This document shows, piece after piece, positions 1-10,875 of a stretch of DNA of 64,000 bases (its first letter is position 1; the number at the start of each line of letters is the position of its first letter). Location: positions 1,054,001-1,118,000 of the forward strand of contig NZ_JADPMV010000002.1 of assembly GCF_018398425.1 (NCBI RefSeq), read 5' to 3'. This stretch comes from Pseudomonas lalucatii. Its GTDB lineage: Bacteria > Pseudomonadota > Gammaproteobacteria > Pseudomonadales > Pseudomonadaceae. Under the pieces are notes generated by a model, which did not search any database, was not told where the DNA came from, and saw only the letters and a program-made list of their open reading frames with translations. Made by a program: the position numbers and the translations under genes.

Positions 1-670
1 CGTTCTGGTGGCCCATCAGGTTGAGGCGCAACGCCGCGCCCTCGAGCTCGTCGAGCGGCTGGTTGAGGTCCGCGGTCAGGCGCTGGTAGTTGTCGGTGCC
101 CAGGCCGACGCTGGCGCGGTTGAAGGCACGCGCCTCGGGCGTCTTGCTGACCAGGTTGACCACCCCGCCGGTGGCGCCGGCGCCGCCGTAGGTCGAGCTG
201 GGGCCCTTGATCACTTCCACCGCTTCCAGGTTGAAGCTGTCGTTGCGGGTGGTCTGGGCGCTGTCGCGCAGGCCGTCGATCTGGATGCTGTTGTTGGCGC
301 CGAAGCCGCGGATGTTGATGCTGTCGCCCAGGCCACCGCCGCCCTCGCCGGCGGCGAAGGTGATGCCGGAGACGTTGGACAGCACCTGGCGCAGGCTCAG
401 GGCGTTCTGTTCCTCGATCACCGCCCGCGGCACCACGGTGATGGTCTGCGGGGTGTCGAGCAGCGGCGCGCTGTACTTCGGCGAGGAGGCCTTGTCGACC
501 TTGTAACCGTCCTCCTGCTGGCCGTTGACCGTCACGCTGCCGAGCTCGACCGCCTCGCCGCTCTGCGCGGCCATGCCGGCACCGGCCCAGGAGGCCATGG
601 CCAGACCGATGGCCGAAGCCAGTAGACGACGCTGCGGCAGACTGCCCTTACCCTTGCCACACTTGCGCAT
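1..670 (-). CDS. TonB-dependent catecholate-type siderophore receptor, N-terminal part (cut by window edge)
   Basis: Outer-membrane ferric-siderophore receptor; only the first 223 codons lie in the window. The ATG at 670 opens a basic N-terminus and a hydrophobic signal peptide ending near residue 35 (GAGMAAQ). A TonB-box-like stretch and a complete plug domain follow, with motifs LLDTPQTITVVP, NIRGFGANN, IDGLRDSAQ and VEVIKGPSSTYGGAG. The plug resembles the Fiu/PiuA catecholate receptors. From memory, piuA lies close to speC in P. aeruginosa, which fits the neighbour here. A Fur-like site lies about 35 bases upstream of the start, consistent with iron repression. The beta-barrel is outside the window, so the substrate cannot be judged. 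Confidence 0.9.
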   Translation of the reverse strand, partial: MRKCGKGKGSLPQRRLLASAIGLAMASWAGAGMAAQSGEAVELGSVTVNGQQEDGYKVDKASSPKYSAPLLDTPQTITVVPRAVIEEQNALSLRQVLSNVSGITFAAGEGGGGLGDSINIRGFGANNSIQIDGLRDSAQTTRNDSFNLEAVEVIKGPSSTYGGAGATGGVVNLVSKTPEARAFNRASVGLGTDNYQRLTADLNQPLDELEGAALRLNLMGHQN

Positions 671-703
671 GCGAATCACTCCCAAATAGAAAGAGACGCG
701 ATT

Positions 704-722
704 CTATTCGATAAGCATTATC
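704..722 (-). promoter_or_regulatory. Fur-box-like site upstream of the siderophore receptor
   Basis: On the minus strand this reads GATAATGCTTATCGAATAG, which keeps the GATAAT hexamer and an approximate repeat of it, in an AT-rich stretch just upstream of the receptor start. Position and sequence suit a ferric uptake regulator site. The third hexamer is degenerate. Confidence 0.5.
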
Positions 723-804
723 AATCAAGATTTATTTCGCGAAGTGCGGAACTTTTCCTCAGCCGCCGCCGGCCGCAGCCCGAGCCAGGCCCCACAAACG
801 CAAA

Positions 805-824
805 GACCCGCCTGAGGGCGGGTC
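805..824 (-). terminator. Hairpin terminator downstream of speC
   Basis: A perfect 8-bp stem, GACCCGCC/GGGCGGGTC-type, with a short loop lies 27 bases past the speC stop. The T-run on the minus strand is short (TTTG), so it is a modest intrinsic terminator. Confidence 0.6.
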
Positions 825-850
825 CTGGTGCGGCTGCAGGGCGGGGCGGC

Positions 851-2014
851 CTAGAGGTAGAAGGCCTTCAGCGGCGGGAAGCCGTTGAACTCCACCGCGC
901 TGTAGCTGGTGGTGTAGGCGCCGGTGGACAGCCAGTAGAGGCGATCGCCGATGGCCAGGTTCAGCGGCAGGCCGTACTTGTAGTGCTCGTACATGATGTC
1001 GGCGCTGTCGCAGGTGGGACCGGCGATCACCACCTCTTCCATCTCGCCCTTCTTCTCGGTCCAGATCGGGAACTTGATCGCCTCGTCCATGGTTTCGATC
1101 AGGCCGCTGAACTTGCCCACGTCGGTGTACACCCAGCGCTCCACGGCGGTACGCGACTTGCGCGACACCAGCACCACTTCGCTGACCAGGATGCCGGAGT
1201 TGGAGATCAGCGAACGGCCCGGCTCGAGGATGATTTCCGGCAGGTCGTCGCCGAAGTCGTCCTTGAGGAAGCGGATGATCTCCTCGGCGTAGGTTTCCAG
1301 GCTGTTGGTGCGGGTGATGTAGTTGGCCGGGAAGCCGCCGCCCATGTTGATCATCTTCAGCTCGATGCCGTCTTCTTCCTTGAGCCGCTCGAAGATCACC
1401 TTGACCTTGGCGATGGCCGCGTCCCACACGTCGATGTCGCGCTGCTGCGAGCCGACGTGGAAGGAAATGCCGTAGGGCACCAGGCCCAGCTGCTTGGCCA
1501 GGATCAGCAGGTCCAGGGCCATGTCGGTCTGGCAGCCGAACTTGCGCGACAGCGGCCAGTCGGCCGAGGTCGAGCCCTCGGTGAGGATGCGCACGTAGAT
1601 CTTCGAGCCCGGCGCCGCCTTGGCGATGTTGCGCAGGTCCGCTTCGGAGTCGGTGGCGAACATGCGCACGCCCTTCTCGTAGAAGTAGCGCACGTCGCGG
1701 GCTTTCTTGATGGTGTTGCCGTAGCTGATGCGCTCGGGACCGACGCCGCAGCCCATGACCTTGTCCAGCTCGTAGATCGAGGCGATGTCGAAGTTCGAGC
1801 CCTTGTCCTTGAGCAGCTCGATGATCTCCACCGCCGGGTTGGCCTTGACCGCGTAGTAGATCTTGGCGAACTCGAAACCGGCGCGCAGGTCGTCGTAGGC
1901 CTGGCTGATGATCTGCGTGTCGATCACCACGAAGGGGGTTTCTTGCTTGTCGGCGAAGGCCTTCATCTTCTGGAAGGTTTCGCGCGGGTAGTAGTCTTCA
2001 ACCTCAATCGGCAT
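851..2014 (-). CDS. speC: Ornithine decarboxylase (alanine-racemase-fold, PLP-dependent)
   Basis: Converts ornithine to putrescine in polyamine synthesis, in the cytosol. It has 387 residues, the usual size of the Pseudomonas fold-III enzyme. The PLP lysine is K57 in YYAVKANP. The glycine-rich phosphate-binding loop and the C-terminal catalytic cysteine motif GPTCDSADIMYEHY are present. The start at 2014 (MPIEVEDYYPRET) follows a GGAG ribosome site; a longer in-frame extension to 2077 lacks support. It stands as a single gene with its own terminator and is divergent from prfC. Confidence 0.95.
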   Translation of the reverse strand: MPIEVEDYYPRETFQKMKAFADKQETPFVVIDTQIISQAYDDLRAGFEFAKIYYAVKANPAVEIIELLKDKGSNFDIASIYELDKVMGCGVGPERISYGNTIKKARDVRYFYEKGVRMFATDSEADLRNIAKAAPGSKIYVRILTEGSTSADWPLSRKFGCQTDMALDLLILAKQLGLVPYGISFHVGSQQRDIDVWDAAIAKVKVIFERLKEEDGIELKMINMGGGFPANYITRTNSLETYAEEIIRFLKDDFGDDLPEIILEPGRSLISNSGILVSEVVLVSRKSRTAVERWVYTDVGKFSGLIETMDEAIKFPIWTEKKGEMEEVVIAGPTCDSADIMYEHYKYGLPLNLAIGDRLYWLSTGAYTTSYSAVEFNGFPPLKAFYL

Positions 2015-2447
2015 GCGGGGGCTCCAAATGGCAAAACAAGCAAAGGTGGTAAGGGGTGCCTCACTAAGTAATAGCAAAGCGCGAACGCCTGATCAGTTTC
2101 CCCACTTTGGTTCGCCTACTTCCCAAGGCATGTCGCCGAGTATCGCGCACGATCTCTCGTCGTCAGTACTTGAGCCGGATGGATCGTTGCCAGCATGGAC
2201 GTTCGGCCGCGAACTGTAGGACCAGGGGGAGCTGAGATCAATAAAAAATGCCGGGATTTCGACCCTTTTTGTCGCCCCGCGGCCAGCCGTGGGGGATTCG
2301 CAACGAAGCGTCCTGAAATGCTGCACAACGCCGGCGCTGGCTCCGGTTTGTCGGCTGCCCCACAGGGCGCCGCGCGACCCGGCGTTTCCCGGTATAATCG
2401 CGGCCTTTTTTGACAGACCGACATTCAGTCGACGGGTTCCCCCACGC
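2015..2447. other. Noncoding divergent region between speC and prfC
   Basis: This 433-base stretch has no convincing gene. It must hold the promoters of speC (minus) and prfC (plus). A consensus -10 hexamer, TATAAT, lies at 2393-2398, about 50 bases before the prfC start, but no good -35 pairs with it. Short open frames here lack ribosome sites and protein-like composition. Confidence 0.6.
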
Positions 2448-4031
<1,584 letters not shown>

Positions 4032-4039
4032 GCCCTGCC

Positions 4040-4067
4040 GCTCGGCGCCTCGACAGAGGCGCCGAGC
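4040..4067. terminator. Bidirectional hairpin between prfC and fruA
   Basis: A perfect 12-bp stem, GCTCGGCGCCTC paired with GAGGCGCCGAGC, with loop GACA. It lies 8 bases after the prfC stop and 26 bases past the fruA stop on the other strand. No long T-run is visible. Confidence 0.65.
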
Positions 4068-4093
4068 GCTGTCCCTGCGGGCGTCGCCCGTTC

Positions 4094-5833
4094 CTAGCCC
4101 TTCTCCTCGGCCACCACCAGCCCCACCGCCTCGCCCCGCTTGAGCAGGGCATAGCTCACCCCGGTCAGCAGGCTGCCGGCGCCTATCGCCAGCAGGTACG
4201 GCGCCGCCAGGTTGATGGCGTTGGGGATCAGCAGCACGAACAGCCCGCCGTGGGGCGCCATCAGCTTGCAGCCGAAGTACATCGACAGTGCGCCGGTCAG
4301 GGCACCGCCGGCAATGCACGCCGGTATCACCCGCAGCGGGTCCTTGGCGGCGAAGGGAATCGCCCCCTCGGAGATGAAGCACAGCCCCAGCACGCCGGCG
4401 GCCTTGCCGGCCTCGCGCTCGCTCTCGGCGAACTTGCGCCGCGCCAGCAGCGAGGCGATGGCCATGCCGATCGGCGGCACCATGCCGGCGGCCATGGTCG
4501 CGGCCATGGGCGCGTAGCTCTGCGAGGCGAGCAGGCCGACCGAGAAGGCGTAGGCGGCCTTGTTGATCGGCCCACCGAGGTCGACGCACATCATGCCGCC
4601 GAGCAGCAGGCCGAGGAGAATGGCGTTGGTGCTGCCCATGCCGTCGAGGAACGCGGTCAGGCCGGCGAGCATGCCGGCCACCGGCTGGCCGACCAGGTAG
4701 ATCATCACCAGGCCGGTGAACAGGCTGGCCAGCAGCGGGATGAGCAGGATCGGCTTGAGCGCCTCGACGCTGGCCGGCAGCTGCAGCCAGCGGTTCAGCG
4801 CGCGGGCGGCGTAGCCGGCGAGAAAGCCGGCGATGATCCCGCCGATGAAACCGGCGCCCAGGGAGTTGGCCAGCAGCCCGCCGATCATCCCCGGCGCCAG
4901 GCCCGGGCGGTCGGCGATGGAGTAGGCGATATAGCCGGCCAGCACCGGCACCATCAGCTTGAACGCGGCATCGCCGCCGATCTGCATCAATACCGCCGCC
5001 AGGCTGCCCTCCTCCTTGAACGCCTCGATGCCGAAGACGAACGACAGGGCGATCAGCAGGCCGCCGGCCACCACCATCGGCAACATGTAGGACACCCCGG
5101 TCAGCAGGTGCCTGTAGGGCCCGCCCTGCCCCGCCGGCTGGCTCGCCTGGGCGCCGTCCTGCCTGGTCGCCTCGGCCAGCGGCGCCGCCTCGGCCAGGGC
5201 GCGCTGCAGCGTCTGCTGGGGCTGCTTGAGCGCCACCCCGGTGCCGCAGCGCAGCACCCGCTTGCCGGCGAAGCGCGCCGTGTCCACCTCGATATCGGCG
5301 GCCAGTAGCACCGCATCGGCGGCGGCGATGGCGGCCTCATCCAGCACGTTGCGCGCCCCCACCGAGCCGCGGGTCTCCACCTGCAGCTCGTAGCCGAGCT
5401 GTACGGCCGCCTGCTGCAGGGCCTCGGCGGCCATGAAGGTATGCGCCACGCCGGTCGGACAGGCGGTCACCGCCACCAGCCGCGGCCGGCTAGCGGCCGC
5501 GACGACGGCCGGCGTCCCCTGCTGCAAGACCTCGGCATGCTCGGCGGCATCGCGCAGGAACTGTTGCGGATCGACCAGGGCGGCGGCCGGGGTCGACTGC
5601 AGCAGGCGCTTGCCGACGAAACGCTGCAGCGCCAGCTCGCCGGTCTTGACCACCACCACCAGCTCGGCGGCGGCGATGTCCGCCTCGCTGAGCGACGAGC
5701 CGATGGCCCTGGGGTCATGCACCTCGACGCGAGTGGTCCAGCCCAGGCGCTGGGCCGCGGCCTCCAGCAGCCGCGAGCAGAGCACGCTGGTGACCATGCC
5801 ATTGGGGCAGGCCGTGACGATCAGCAGATTCAT
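4094..5833 (-). CDS. fruA: PTS fructose transporter subunit IIBC
   Basis: Inner-membrane fructose permease that phosphorylates its sugar to fructose-1-phosphate during uptake. It has 579 residues. Two IIB-like domains come first: an N-terminal one (TACPNGMVTS, near residue 10) and the active one with the phosphocysteine motif TACPTGVAHTF (around residue 118). The polytopic IIC domain follows from about residue 245 to the end, including motifs PINKAAYAF and GAIPFAAKDP. It is the last gene of fruI-fruK-fruA, with a 20-base gap after fruK. Confidence 0.96.
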   Translation of the reverse strand: MNLLIVTACPNGMVTSVLCSRLLEAAAQRLGWTTRVEVHDPRAIGSSLSEADIAAAELVVVVKTGELALQRFVGKRLLQSTPAAALVDPQQFLRDAAEHAEVLQQGTPAVVAAASRPRLVAVTACPTGVAHTFMAAEALQQAAVQLGYELQVETRGSVGARNVLDEAAIAAADAVLLAADIEVDTARFAGKRVLRCGTGVALKQPQQTLQRALAEAAPLAEATRQDGAQASQPAGQGGPYRHLLTGVSYMLPMVVAGGLLIALSFVFGIEAFKEEGSLAAVLMQIGGDAAFKLMVPVLAGYIAYSIADRPGLAPGMIGGLLANSLGAGFIGGIIAGFLAGYAARALNRWLQLPASVEALKPILLIPLLASLFTGLVMIYLVGQPVAGMLAGLTAFLDGMGSTNAILLGLLLGGMMCVDLGGPINKAAYAFSVGLLASQSYAPMAATMAAGMVPPIGMAIASLLARRKFAESEREAGKAAGVLGLCFISEGAIPFAAKDPLRVIPACIAGGALTGALSMYFGCKLMAPHGGLFVLLIPNAINLAAPYLLAIGAGSLLTGVSYALLKRGEAVGLVVAEEKG

Positions 5834-5853
5834 GTAGAGAGCCTCTTATTGTT

Positions 5854-6789
5854 TTAAGCCAGGGCCGTCACCGCCACACCTGCCTCCAGGCGGGCGAGCT
5901 GTTCCCGGTCGTGAATACCGATGCCGAGCTGGGTCACCGCCTGGGCGGCGATCGCCGTGGCCAGGCGCAAGGTGCGCTCGGCCGGCCAGCCGCTGAGCAG
6001 GCCGTGCAGGGTGGCGGCCAGCAGCGAGTCGCCGGCGCCCACCGTGCTGGCCACCCGGACCGAGGGCGGCGTGGCCTGCAGGGCGAAGCCCGGACCGAGC
6101 CAGCAGACCCCGGCGGCGCCGCGCGACAGCAGCAGGTGCTCGACGCCCTGGCGGTGCAGGCGCAGCGCCGCCGTCAGCAGCGCGGCCGAATCGAACGACG
6201 CCAGTCCGCAGGCCTCGGCCAGCTCCTCCTCGTTCGGCTTGACCAGCCAGGGCGCCAGCGCCAGCCCGGCGCGCAGACCGGCGCCGCTGCTGTCCAGCGC
6301 CAGCGGCAGGCCGAAGGCCTGCAGGCGCCGCAGCAGCGCGGCGAACCACTCGGGGCTGACGCCCTGGGGCAGGCTGCCGGCCACCACCAGGGCGTCGTGA
6401 CCGGCGACTATCGGCTCCAGCGCGTCGAGCAGCGCCGCTCGATGCTCGGCCTCGACCTGCGGTCCCGGGCCGTTGAGGTCGGTGACCCGACCGTCGCGCT
6501 CGGCCAGCTTGATGTTGCTGCGCGTCTCCCCGGGCACGCGGACGAAGGCATCGACGAAGCCCCGGCGTTCGAACAGGCGCTCGAAGGCCTGGGGATTGGC
6601 GGCGCCGAGAAAGCCGCCGACCGTGACCCTGTGGCCGAGGTCGGCCAGCACCTGGGCGACGTTCAGGCCCTTGCCGGCGGCCCGACTGCTCAAGCCCTGG
6701 CAGCGGTTGACCGCCCCGGGCTGCAACGCCTCGAGGCTCAGGGTCAGGTCCAGGGCCGGATTCAGGGTCAGGCAGAGAATGCGCGCCAT
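5854..6789 (-). CDS. fruK: 1-phosphofructokinase
   Basis: Phosphorylates fructose-1-phosphate to fructose-1,6-bisphosphate, the step after FruA. It has 311 residues of the PfkB/ribokinase fold. The C-terminal catalytic motif TVGAGDSLLAATLHG carries the anion-hole glycines and the catalytic Asp. The N-terminus MARILCLTLNPALDLTL is typical of the family. Its ATG overlaps the fruI stop codon by one base, implying translational coupling. Confidence 0.96.
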   Translation of the reverse strand: MARILCLTLNPALDLTLSLEALQPGAVNRCQGLSSRAAGKGLNVAQVLADLGHRVTVGGFLGAANPQAFERLFERRGFVDAFVRVPGETRSNIKLAERDGRVTDLNGPGPQVEAEHRAALLDALEPIVAGHDALVVAGSLPQGVSPEWFAALLRRLQAFGLPLALDSSGAGLRAGLALAPWLVKPNEEELAEACGLASFDSAALLTAALRLHRQGVEHLLLSRGAAGVCWLGPGFALQATPPSVRVASTVGAGDSLLAATLHGLLSGWPAERTLRLATAIAAQAVTQLGIGIHDREQLARLEAGVAVTALA

Positions 6790-9659
6790 CAGAGCGTCTC
6801 CCCGACCAGGGCACGCACCGCCGCCGCGCTCTCCAGCATCAGCGCCTGTTGCGCCAGGGCCTGGCTGTGGCGGTAGTCCAGCTCGCGCACCCGCGCCTTG
6901 ACCAGGGCGATGGCCCGCGGCGACACGCTCAGCTCATCCACCCCCAGGCCCACCAGCACGGGCACCGCGAGCCTGTCGCCGGCCAGCTCGCCGCACACGC
7001 CGACCCACTTGCCATGGGCATGGGCCGCCGCTACCGTCATGTCGATCAGCCGCAGCACCGCCGGATGCAGGCCGTCGGCCTGGGCCGACAGGCTCGGGTG
7101 ATCGCGGTCGATGGCCAGGCAGTACTGGGTCAGGTCGTTGGTGCCGATGCTGAAGAAGTCCACCTCGCGCGCCAGCACCGGCGCCAACAGGGCCGCCGAG
7201 GGCACCTCGACCATGACCCCGAGCTGCAGGTCGTCCAGCGGGATTTCCTGGCGCAGGCGCAGGGTCAGGTCGCGGGCCGCACGCCACTCCTCGACGGTGC
7301 CGACCATCGGGAACATGATGCGCAGCGGCCGCCCCTCGGCCGCCGCGAGCAGGGCGCGCAGCTGAGTCTCGAGGATATCCGGGCGCTGCAGGCTGAGGCG
7401 GATGCCGCGCACGCCGAGGAAGGGATTGCGCTCCTCCGGCAGCGGCCAGTAGGGCAGCGGCTTGTCGCCGCCGACATCCAGGGTCCGCACCACCAGCGGG
7501 CGTCCGTCGAGGGCATCCAGCACGCGGCGGTACTCCGCTTCCTGGGTGGCCTGGTCCGGCGCCTGGGCCAGGTCCATGAACACCAGCTCGGTGCGCAGCA
7601 GGCCGACGCCCTCGGCCCCCAGTTCGACCGCCTCGGCGGTGGCGCCGCCGGCACCGATGTTCGCCGCCACCTCCACGCCATGGCCATCGCCGGTCACCGC
7701 CGGCCGCAGGCGCTCGGCATGGGCCCGCTCACGGCGCTGCAGCGCGACCTCGCGCTCGCGCCGGGCCTGCAGCAGGGTCGGCGCGTCCGGCGCAACGCGC
7801 ACCAGGCCGTGGTCGCCATCGAGCAGCAGTTCGGTGCCCTGGGCCAGGGCCAGGACCGCCTCTCCGGCACCGACCACCGCGGGAATGCCCAGGGTCCGCG
7901 CGATGATCGCGCTGTGCGCGGTGGCGCCGCCACGGGCGGTGAGCACGCCGGCGACGCGCTGGCGATTGAGGCTGGCAACATCCGAAGGCGCCACCTCGTC
8001 CATCACCAGGATGTAGGGCGCGTCAGGCTCCCGGGGCGCCTCGACGCCGCACAGCCGGCCCAGCACCCGCCGCCCTATGTCGCGCAAATCGGCGGCACGC
8101 TCGGCCAGCAGCTCGTCGTGCAAGCCCTCCAGCTGCTGCGCCGCGGCGCTCACCGCACCGTACCAGGCAGCTTCGGCGCTGGCCCCCTCGGCCAGGCGGG
8201 CATCGACATCCTCATGCAGCGCCGGGTCGCGCAGCAGCGCCTGGTGGGTGACGAATATCTCGCGGATATTGTCCGCCTCGGTCGTCTCGATCAGCTCCTG
8301 GATATCCACGCCGACCTGCTCCAGCGCCAGCCCGAGGCGCTGGCGTTCGGCTGCCGCCCCCTGCCCGTGCTCGGGATAGTCGAAGCTCGGCGCGACACGC
8401 ACCAGGGCCGGGCCTATGGCGATGCCGGGGGCCGCGGCGACCGCCTGAATGCGCATGCCGGGCGTCGGCACCGGCACCGCGGGCGCTTGTTCGAGCGCTG
8501 CACCCGCCAGCGGCGCCAGGCCGGCCGCCGGCAGCGGCTCCACGGTCTCGCCCAAGCCAGCTCGCACCGCGGCCTTCAGGGCCGGCAGGGCATCGGCGGC
8601 GATCTCCGGCTCGGCGCTGAACTCCAGCTCCTGCCCGCGTCGTGCACCCAGGCCGAGCAGCTTGCTCAGGCTCTTCACCGAGACCCCGGGGCCCGCCTCA
8701 CCGGCGAGGCGCACCCGCACCTCGCCGGCGAAGGCCTGGGCAACCTCGCTCAGTACCTTGGCCGGGCGGGCGTGCAGGCCGTGGGCGTTGGCCAGGCTAA
8801 TGCGCAGCAGCGGCCAGTCCGCCGGCACCTCGCCGCCCAGGGCCTCGAGTACCCCGCGCGTGGAGCTGGCCTGGCTGAGGCTGGCGCCCTGCCCCGCGAT
8901 CAGCAGGTCGCAGAGGCGCTCGAGCAACTGCTGCGGAGCCTCGCCGAGACTGGCCAGACAGAACAGCCCGGTCAGCGGCTGGTCATTCAGCGTCAGCGGC
9001 TGCGCCGGGGTGACGAAGGCCAGCCCGGGGCGCAACACGGCCTGCTCGCCGTGCAGCCACCAGAGGCCGTTGCCCAGCGGCAGCGGCTCGCTGCGCACCA
9101 GGCTGGCGATGAAACCCGACTCGACGCAGGCGGCGCGCTTGAGCAGCCGGGCGCCGCGCCACAGCAGCTCGTCGAAGTCCTCGGCGATCACATTCAAACC
9201 AATCAGCTGGCTGTCCAGCCGCAACGCCTGGGGCGCGCCCTGCAGCAGCGCCACTATCGCCTCCGGATGCTCGGCCTCGCGCAGCGCCTGACTGAGATCG
9301 CCCTCCCCCAGGGCGCGGGTGAGCAGCTGCAACAGGCGCAGGTGTTCGTCGGAGCGCGCGGCGATGGCGATGGCCAGGTAGACCCTCTGGCCATCGCCCC
9401 AGTCCACGCCCTCGGGGAACTGGATCAGGCGCACCCCGGTGCGGTAGACCTGGTCGCGGGTTTCCGGGGTGCCATGGGGGATGGCGATGCCCTGGCCCAG
9501 ATAGGTCGAGCCCTGGGCCTCGCGGGCCTGCATGCCGGCCAGGTAGCCGGGAGCCACCAGGCCCTCACCGACCAGGCTGGCGGCCAACAGCTCGAGCGCC
9601 GCCTGCTTGTTCGGCGCGCGCCCCCCCATCTGGATCTGCCTGGCATTCAGTTCGAGCAT
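6789..9659 (-). CDS. fruI: PTS multiphosphoryl transfer protein, EIIA(Fru)-HPr-EI fusion
   Basis: A one-protein phosphorelay from PEP to FruA (also named fruB). It has 956 residues, the expected size for Pseudomonas. Domains in order: EIIA(Fru), residues 1 to about 145, with phosphohistidine H62 in GIAIPHGTPE; an HPr-like domain near 285-370 with the HGLHARPA site; and enzyme I from about 390 to the end, with active histidine motif GGATAHSAI near residue 580 and PEP-binding motif GTNDLTQY. The ATG at 9659 follows a strong GGAGGAGAG ribosome site. It is first in the operon, with a Cra/FruR operator just upstream. Confidence 0.96.
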   Translation of the reverse strand: MLELNARQIQMGGRAPNKQAALELLAASLVGEGLVAPGYLAGMQAREAQGSTYLGQGIAIPHGTPETRDQVYRTGVRLIQFPEGVDWGDGQRVYLAIAIAARSDEHLRLLQLLTRALGEGDLSQALREAEHPEAIVALLQGAPQALRLDSQLIGLNVIAEDFDELLWRGARLLKRAACVESGFIASLVRSEPLPLGNGLWWLHGEQAVLRPGLAFVTPAQPLTLNDQPLTGLFCLASLGEAPQQLLERLCDLLIAGQGASLSQASSTRGVLEALGGEVPADWPLLRISLANAHGLHARPAKVLSEVAQAFAGEVRVRLAGEAGPGVSVKSLSKLLGLGARRGQELEFSAEPEIAADALPALKAAVRAGLGETVEPLPAAGLAPLAGAALEQAPAVPVPTPGMRIQAVAAAPGIAIGPALVRVAPSFDYPEHGQGAAAERQRLGLALEQVGVDIQELIETTEADNIREIFVTHQALLRDPALHEDVDARLAEGASAEAAWYGAVSAAAQQLEGLHDELLAERAADLRDIGRRVLGRLCGVEAPREPDAPYILVMDEVAPSDVASLNRQRVAGVLTARGGATAHSAIIARTLGIPAVVGAGEAVLALAQGTELLLDGDHGLVRVAPDAPTLLQARREREVALQRRERAHAERLRPAVTGDGHGVEVAANIGAGGATAEAVELGAEGVGLLRTELVFMDLAQAPDQATQEAEYRRVLDALDGRPLVVRTLDVGGDKPLPYWPLPEERNPFLGVRGIRLSLQRPDILETQLRALLAAAEGRPLRIMFPMVGTVEEWRAARDLTLRLRQEIPLDDLQLGVMVEVPSAALLAPVLAREVDFFSIGTNDLTQYCLAIDRDHPSLSAQADGLHPAVLRLIDMTVAAAHAHGKWVGVCGELAGDRLAVPVLVGLGVDELSVSPRAIALVKARVRELDYRHSQALAQQALMLESAAAVRALVGETL

Positions 9660-9739
9660 GGACTCTCCTCCGGCCGCCGCAGCGGACATGCTGCCGGCGC
9701 CCGAAGCCTCGTACGAGGATAGCCAATCGGGGCGCCTGC

Positions 9740-9751
9740 TGAATCGTTTCA
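9740..9751. promoter_or_regulatory. Cra/FruR operator in the fruI-fruR divergent region
   Basis: TGAATCGTTTCA differs from the palindromic Cra/FruR consensus TGAAACGTTTCA at one position. It lies 81 bases upstream of fruI and 75 bases upstream of fruR. This is where the repressor would control the fructose operon and possibly itself. Fructose-1-phosphate is the known effector in Pseudomonas. Confidence 0.8.
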
Positions 9752-9825
9752 TCAAGAGCTGGAACGTTACTCCATAATCGGCGATCCTTGAAGCCCGATC
9801 GTCAGCCGCCCAGCGCAGGCCCACC

Positions 9826-10830
9826 TTGAAACTTTCCGATATCGCCCGCCTGGCCGGAGTCTCGGTCACCACCGCCAGCTATGTGGTCAACGGCCAGGCC
9901 ACGCAACGGCGGATCAGCCCGGCCACGGTGCAACGGGTCCTGGAGGTGGTCGAAGCCCACGGCTATCGTCCCGACCAGCAGGCCGCCGGCCTGCGCCGCG
10001 GGCAGAGCCGCTGCCTGGGCTTCATCCTGCCGGATCTGGAGAACCCCAGCTACGCACGCCTGGCCAAGCTGCTCGAGCAGCGCGCCCGGGGAGCCGGCTA
10101 CCAGCTGCTGATCGCCAGCTCCGACGACGATCCGCACAGCGAGCGGCAGCTGCTCGAGCTGTTCCGCTCGCGGCGCTGCGACGCGCTGATCGTCGCCAGC
10201 TGCCTGCCCCAGGACGACCCGCTCTATCGCCAGCTGGTCGCCGGCGGCCTGCCGGTGATCGCCGTCGACCGCGCCCTCGACCCGGCCACCATCCGCTCGG
10301 TGGTCAGCGACGACCGCCAGGCCGGCAGCCTGCTCACCGCCAGCCTGCTGCACCCGGCGCCGCGGCATATCGCCCTGCTCGGCGCACGCGCCGAGCTGCC
10401 GATCAGCCAGGCCCGCGAGCAAGGCTTTCGCCTGGCGCTGGAGGGCTATGACGGCATCGTCAGCGTCAGCCACGGCGAGCAGTTCAGCCGCGCCTGCGGC
10501 TACCGGCTGATGTGCGCCCTGCTGGACGGCGCCGGCGAGCTGCCAGACGCGCTGATCACCACCGCCTACGTGCTGCTCGAGGGAGTGTTCGACGCCCTGC
10601 GCGAACGCCGCAACCCGGCCCGCATCGAGCCGCGCCTGGCCACCTTCGGCGATACCCAGCTGCTGGACTTCCTGCCGCAGCGGGTCAACGCCATCGCCCA
10701 GCAGCACGCGCAGATCGCCGAGCGGGTACTGGATTGGGCACTGCAGGCCATCGAACGGAGCCACTACCAGCCCGGCGTGGAGGCCATCCCCCGGGTCCTG
10801 CGCAACCGCCAGGGGCCCCAGCCGGGCTGA
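9826..10830 (+). CDS. fruR: Catabolite repressor/activator Cra (FruR), LacI family
   Basis: DNA-binding repressor of the divergent fructose operon. It has 334 residues. The N-terminal LacI helix-turn-helix reads KLSDIARLAGVSVTTASYVV (residues 2-21), with the hinge helix after it and a periplasmic-binding-protein-like effector domain from about residue 60. The start is a TTG at 9826, since the HTH begins directly there and no ATG is available. No strong ribosome site is visible. tatD follows after 45 bases in the same direction. Confidence 0.93.
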   Translation: MKLSDIARLAGVSVTTASYVVNGQATQRRISPATVQRVLEVVEAHGYRPDQQAAGLRRGQSRCLGFILPDLENPSYARLAKLLEQRARGAGYQLLIASSDDDPHSERQLLELFRSRRCDALIVASCLPQDDPLYRQLVAGGLPVIAVDRALDPATIRSVVSDDRQAGSLLTASLLHPAPRHIALLGARAELPISQAREQGFRLALEGYDGIVSVSHGEQFSRACGYRLMCALLDGAGELPDALITTAYVLLEGVFDALRERRNPARIEPRLATFGDTQLLDFLPQRVNAIAQQHAQIAERVLDWALQAIERSHYQPGVEAIPRVLRNRQGPQPG

Positions 10831-10875
10831 GCGACCGGCTGGCGCACGGTGGGTAAATCGCCGATGCTGTTGGCC

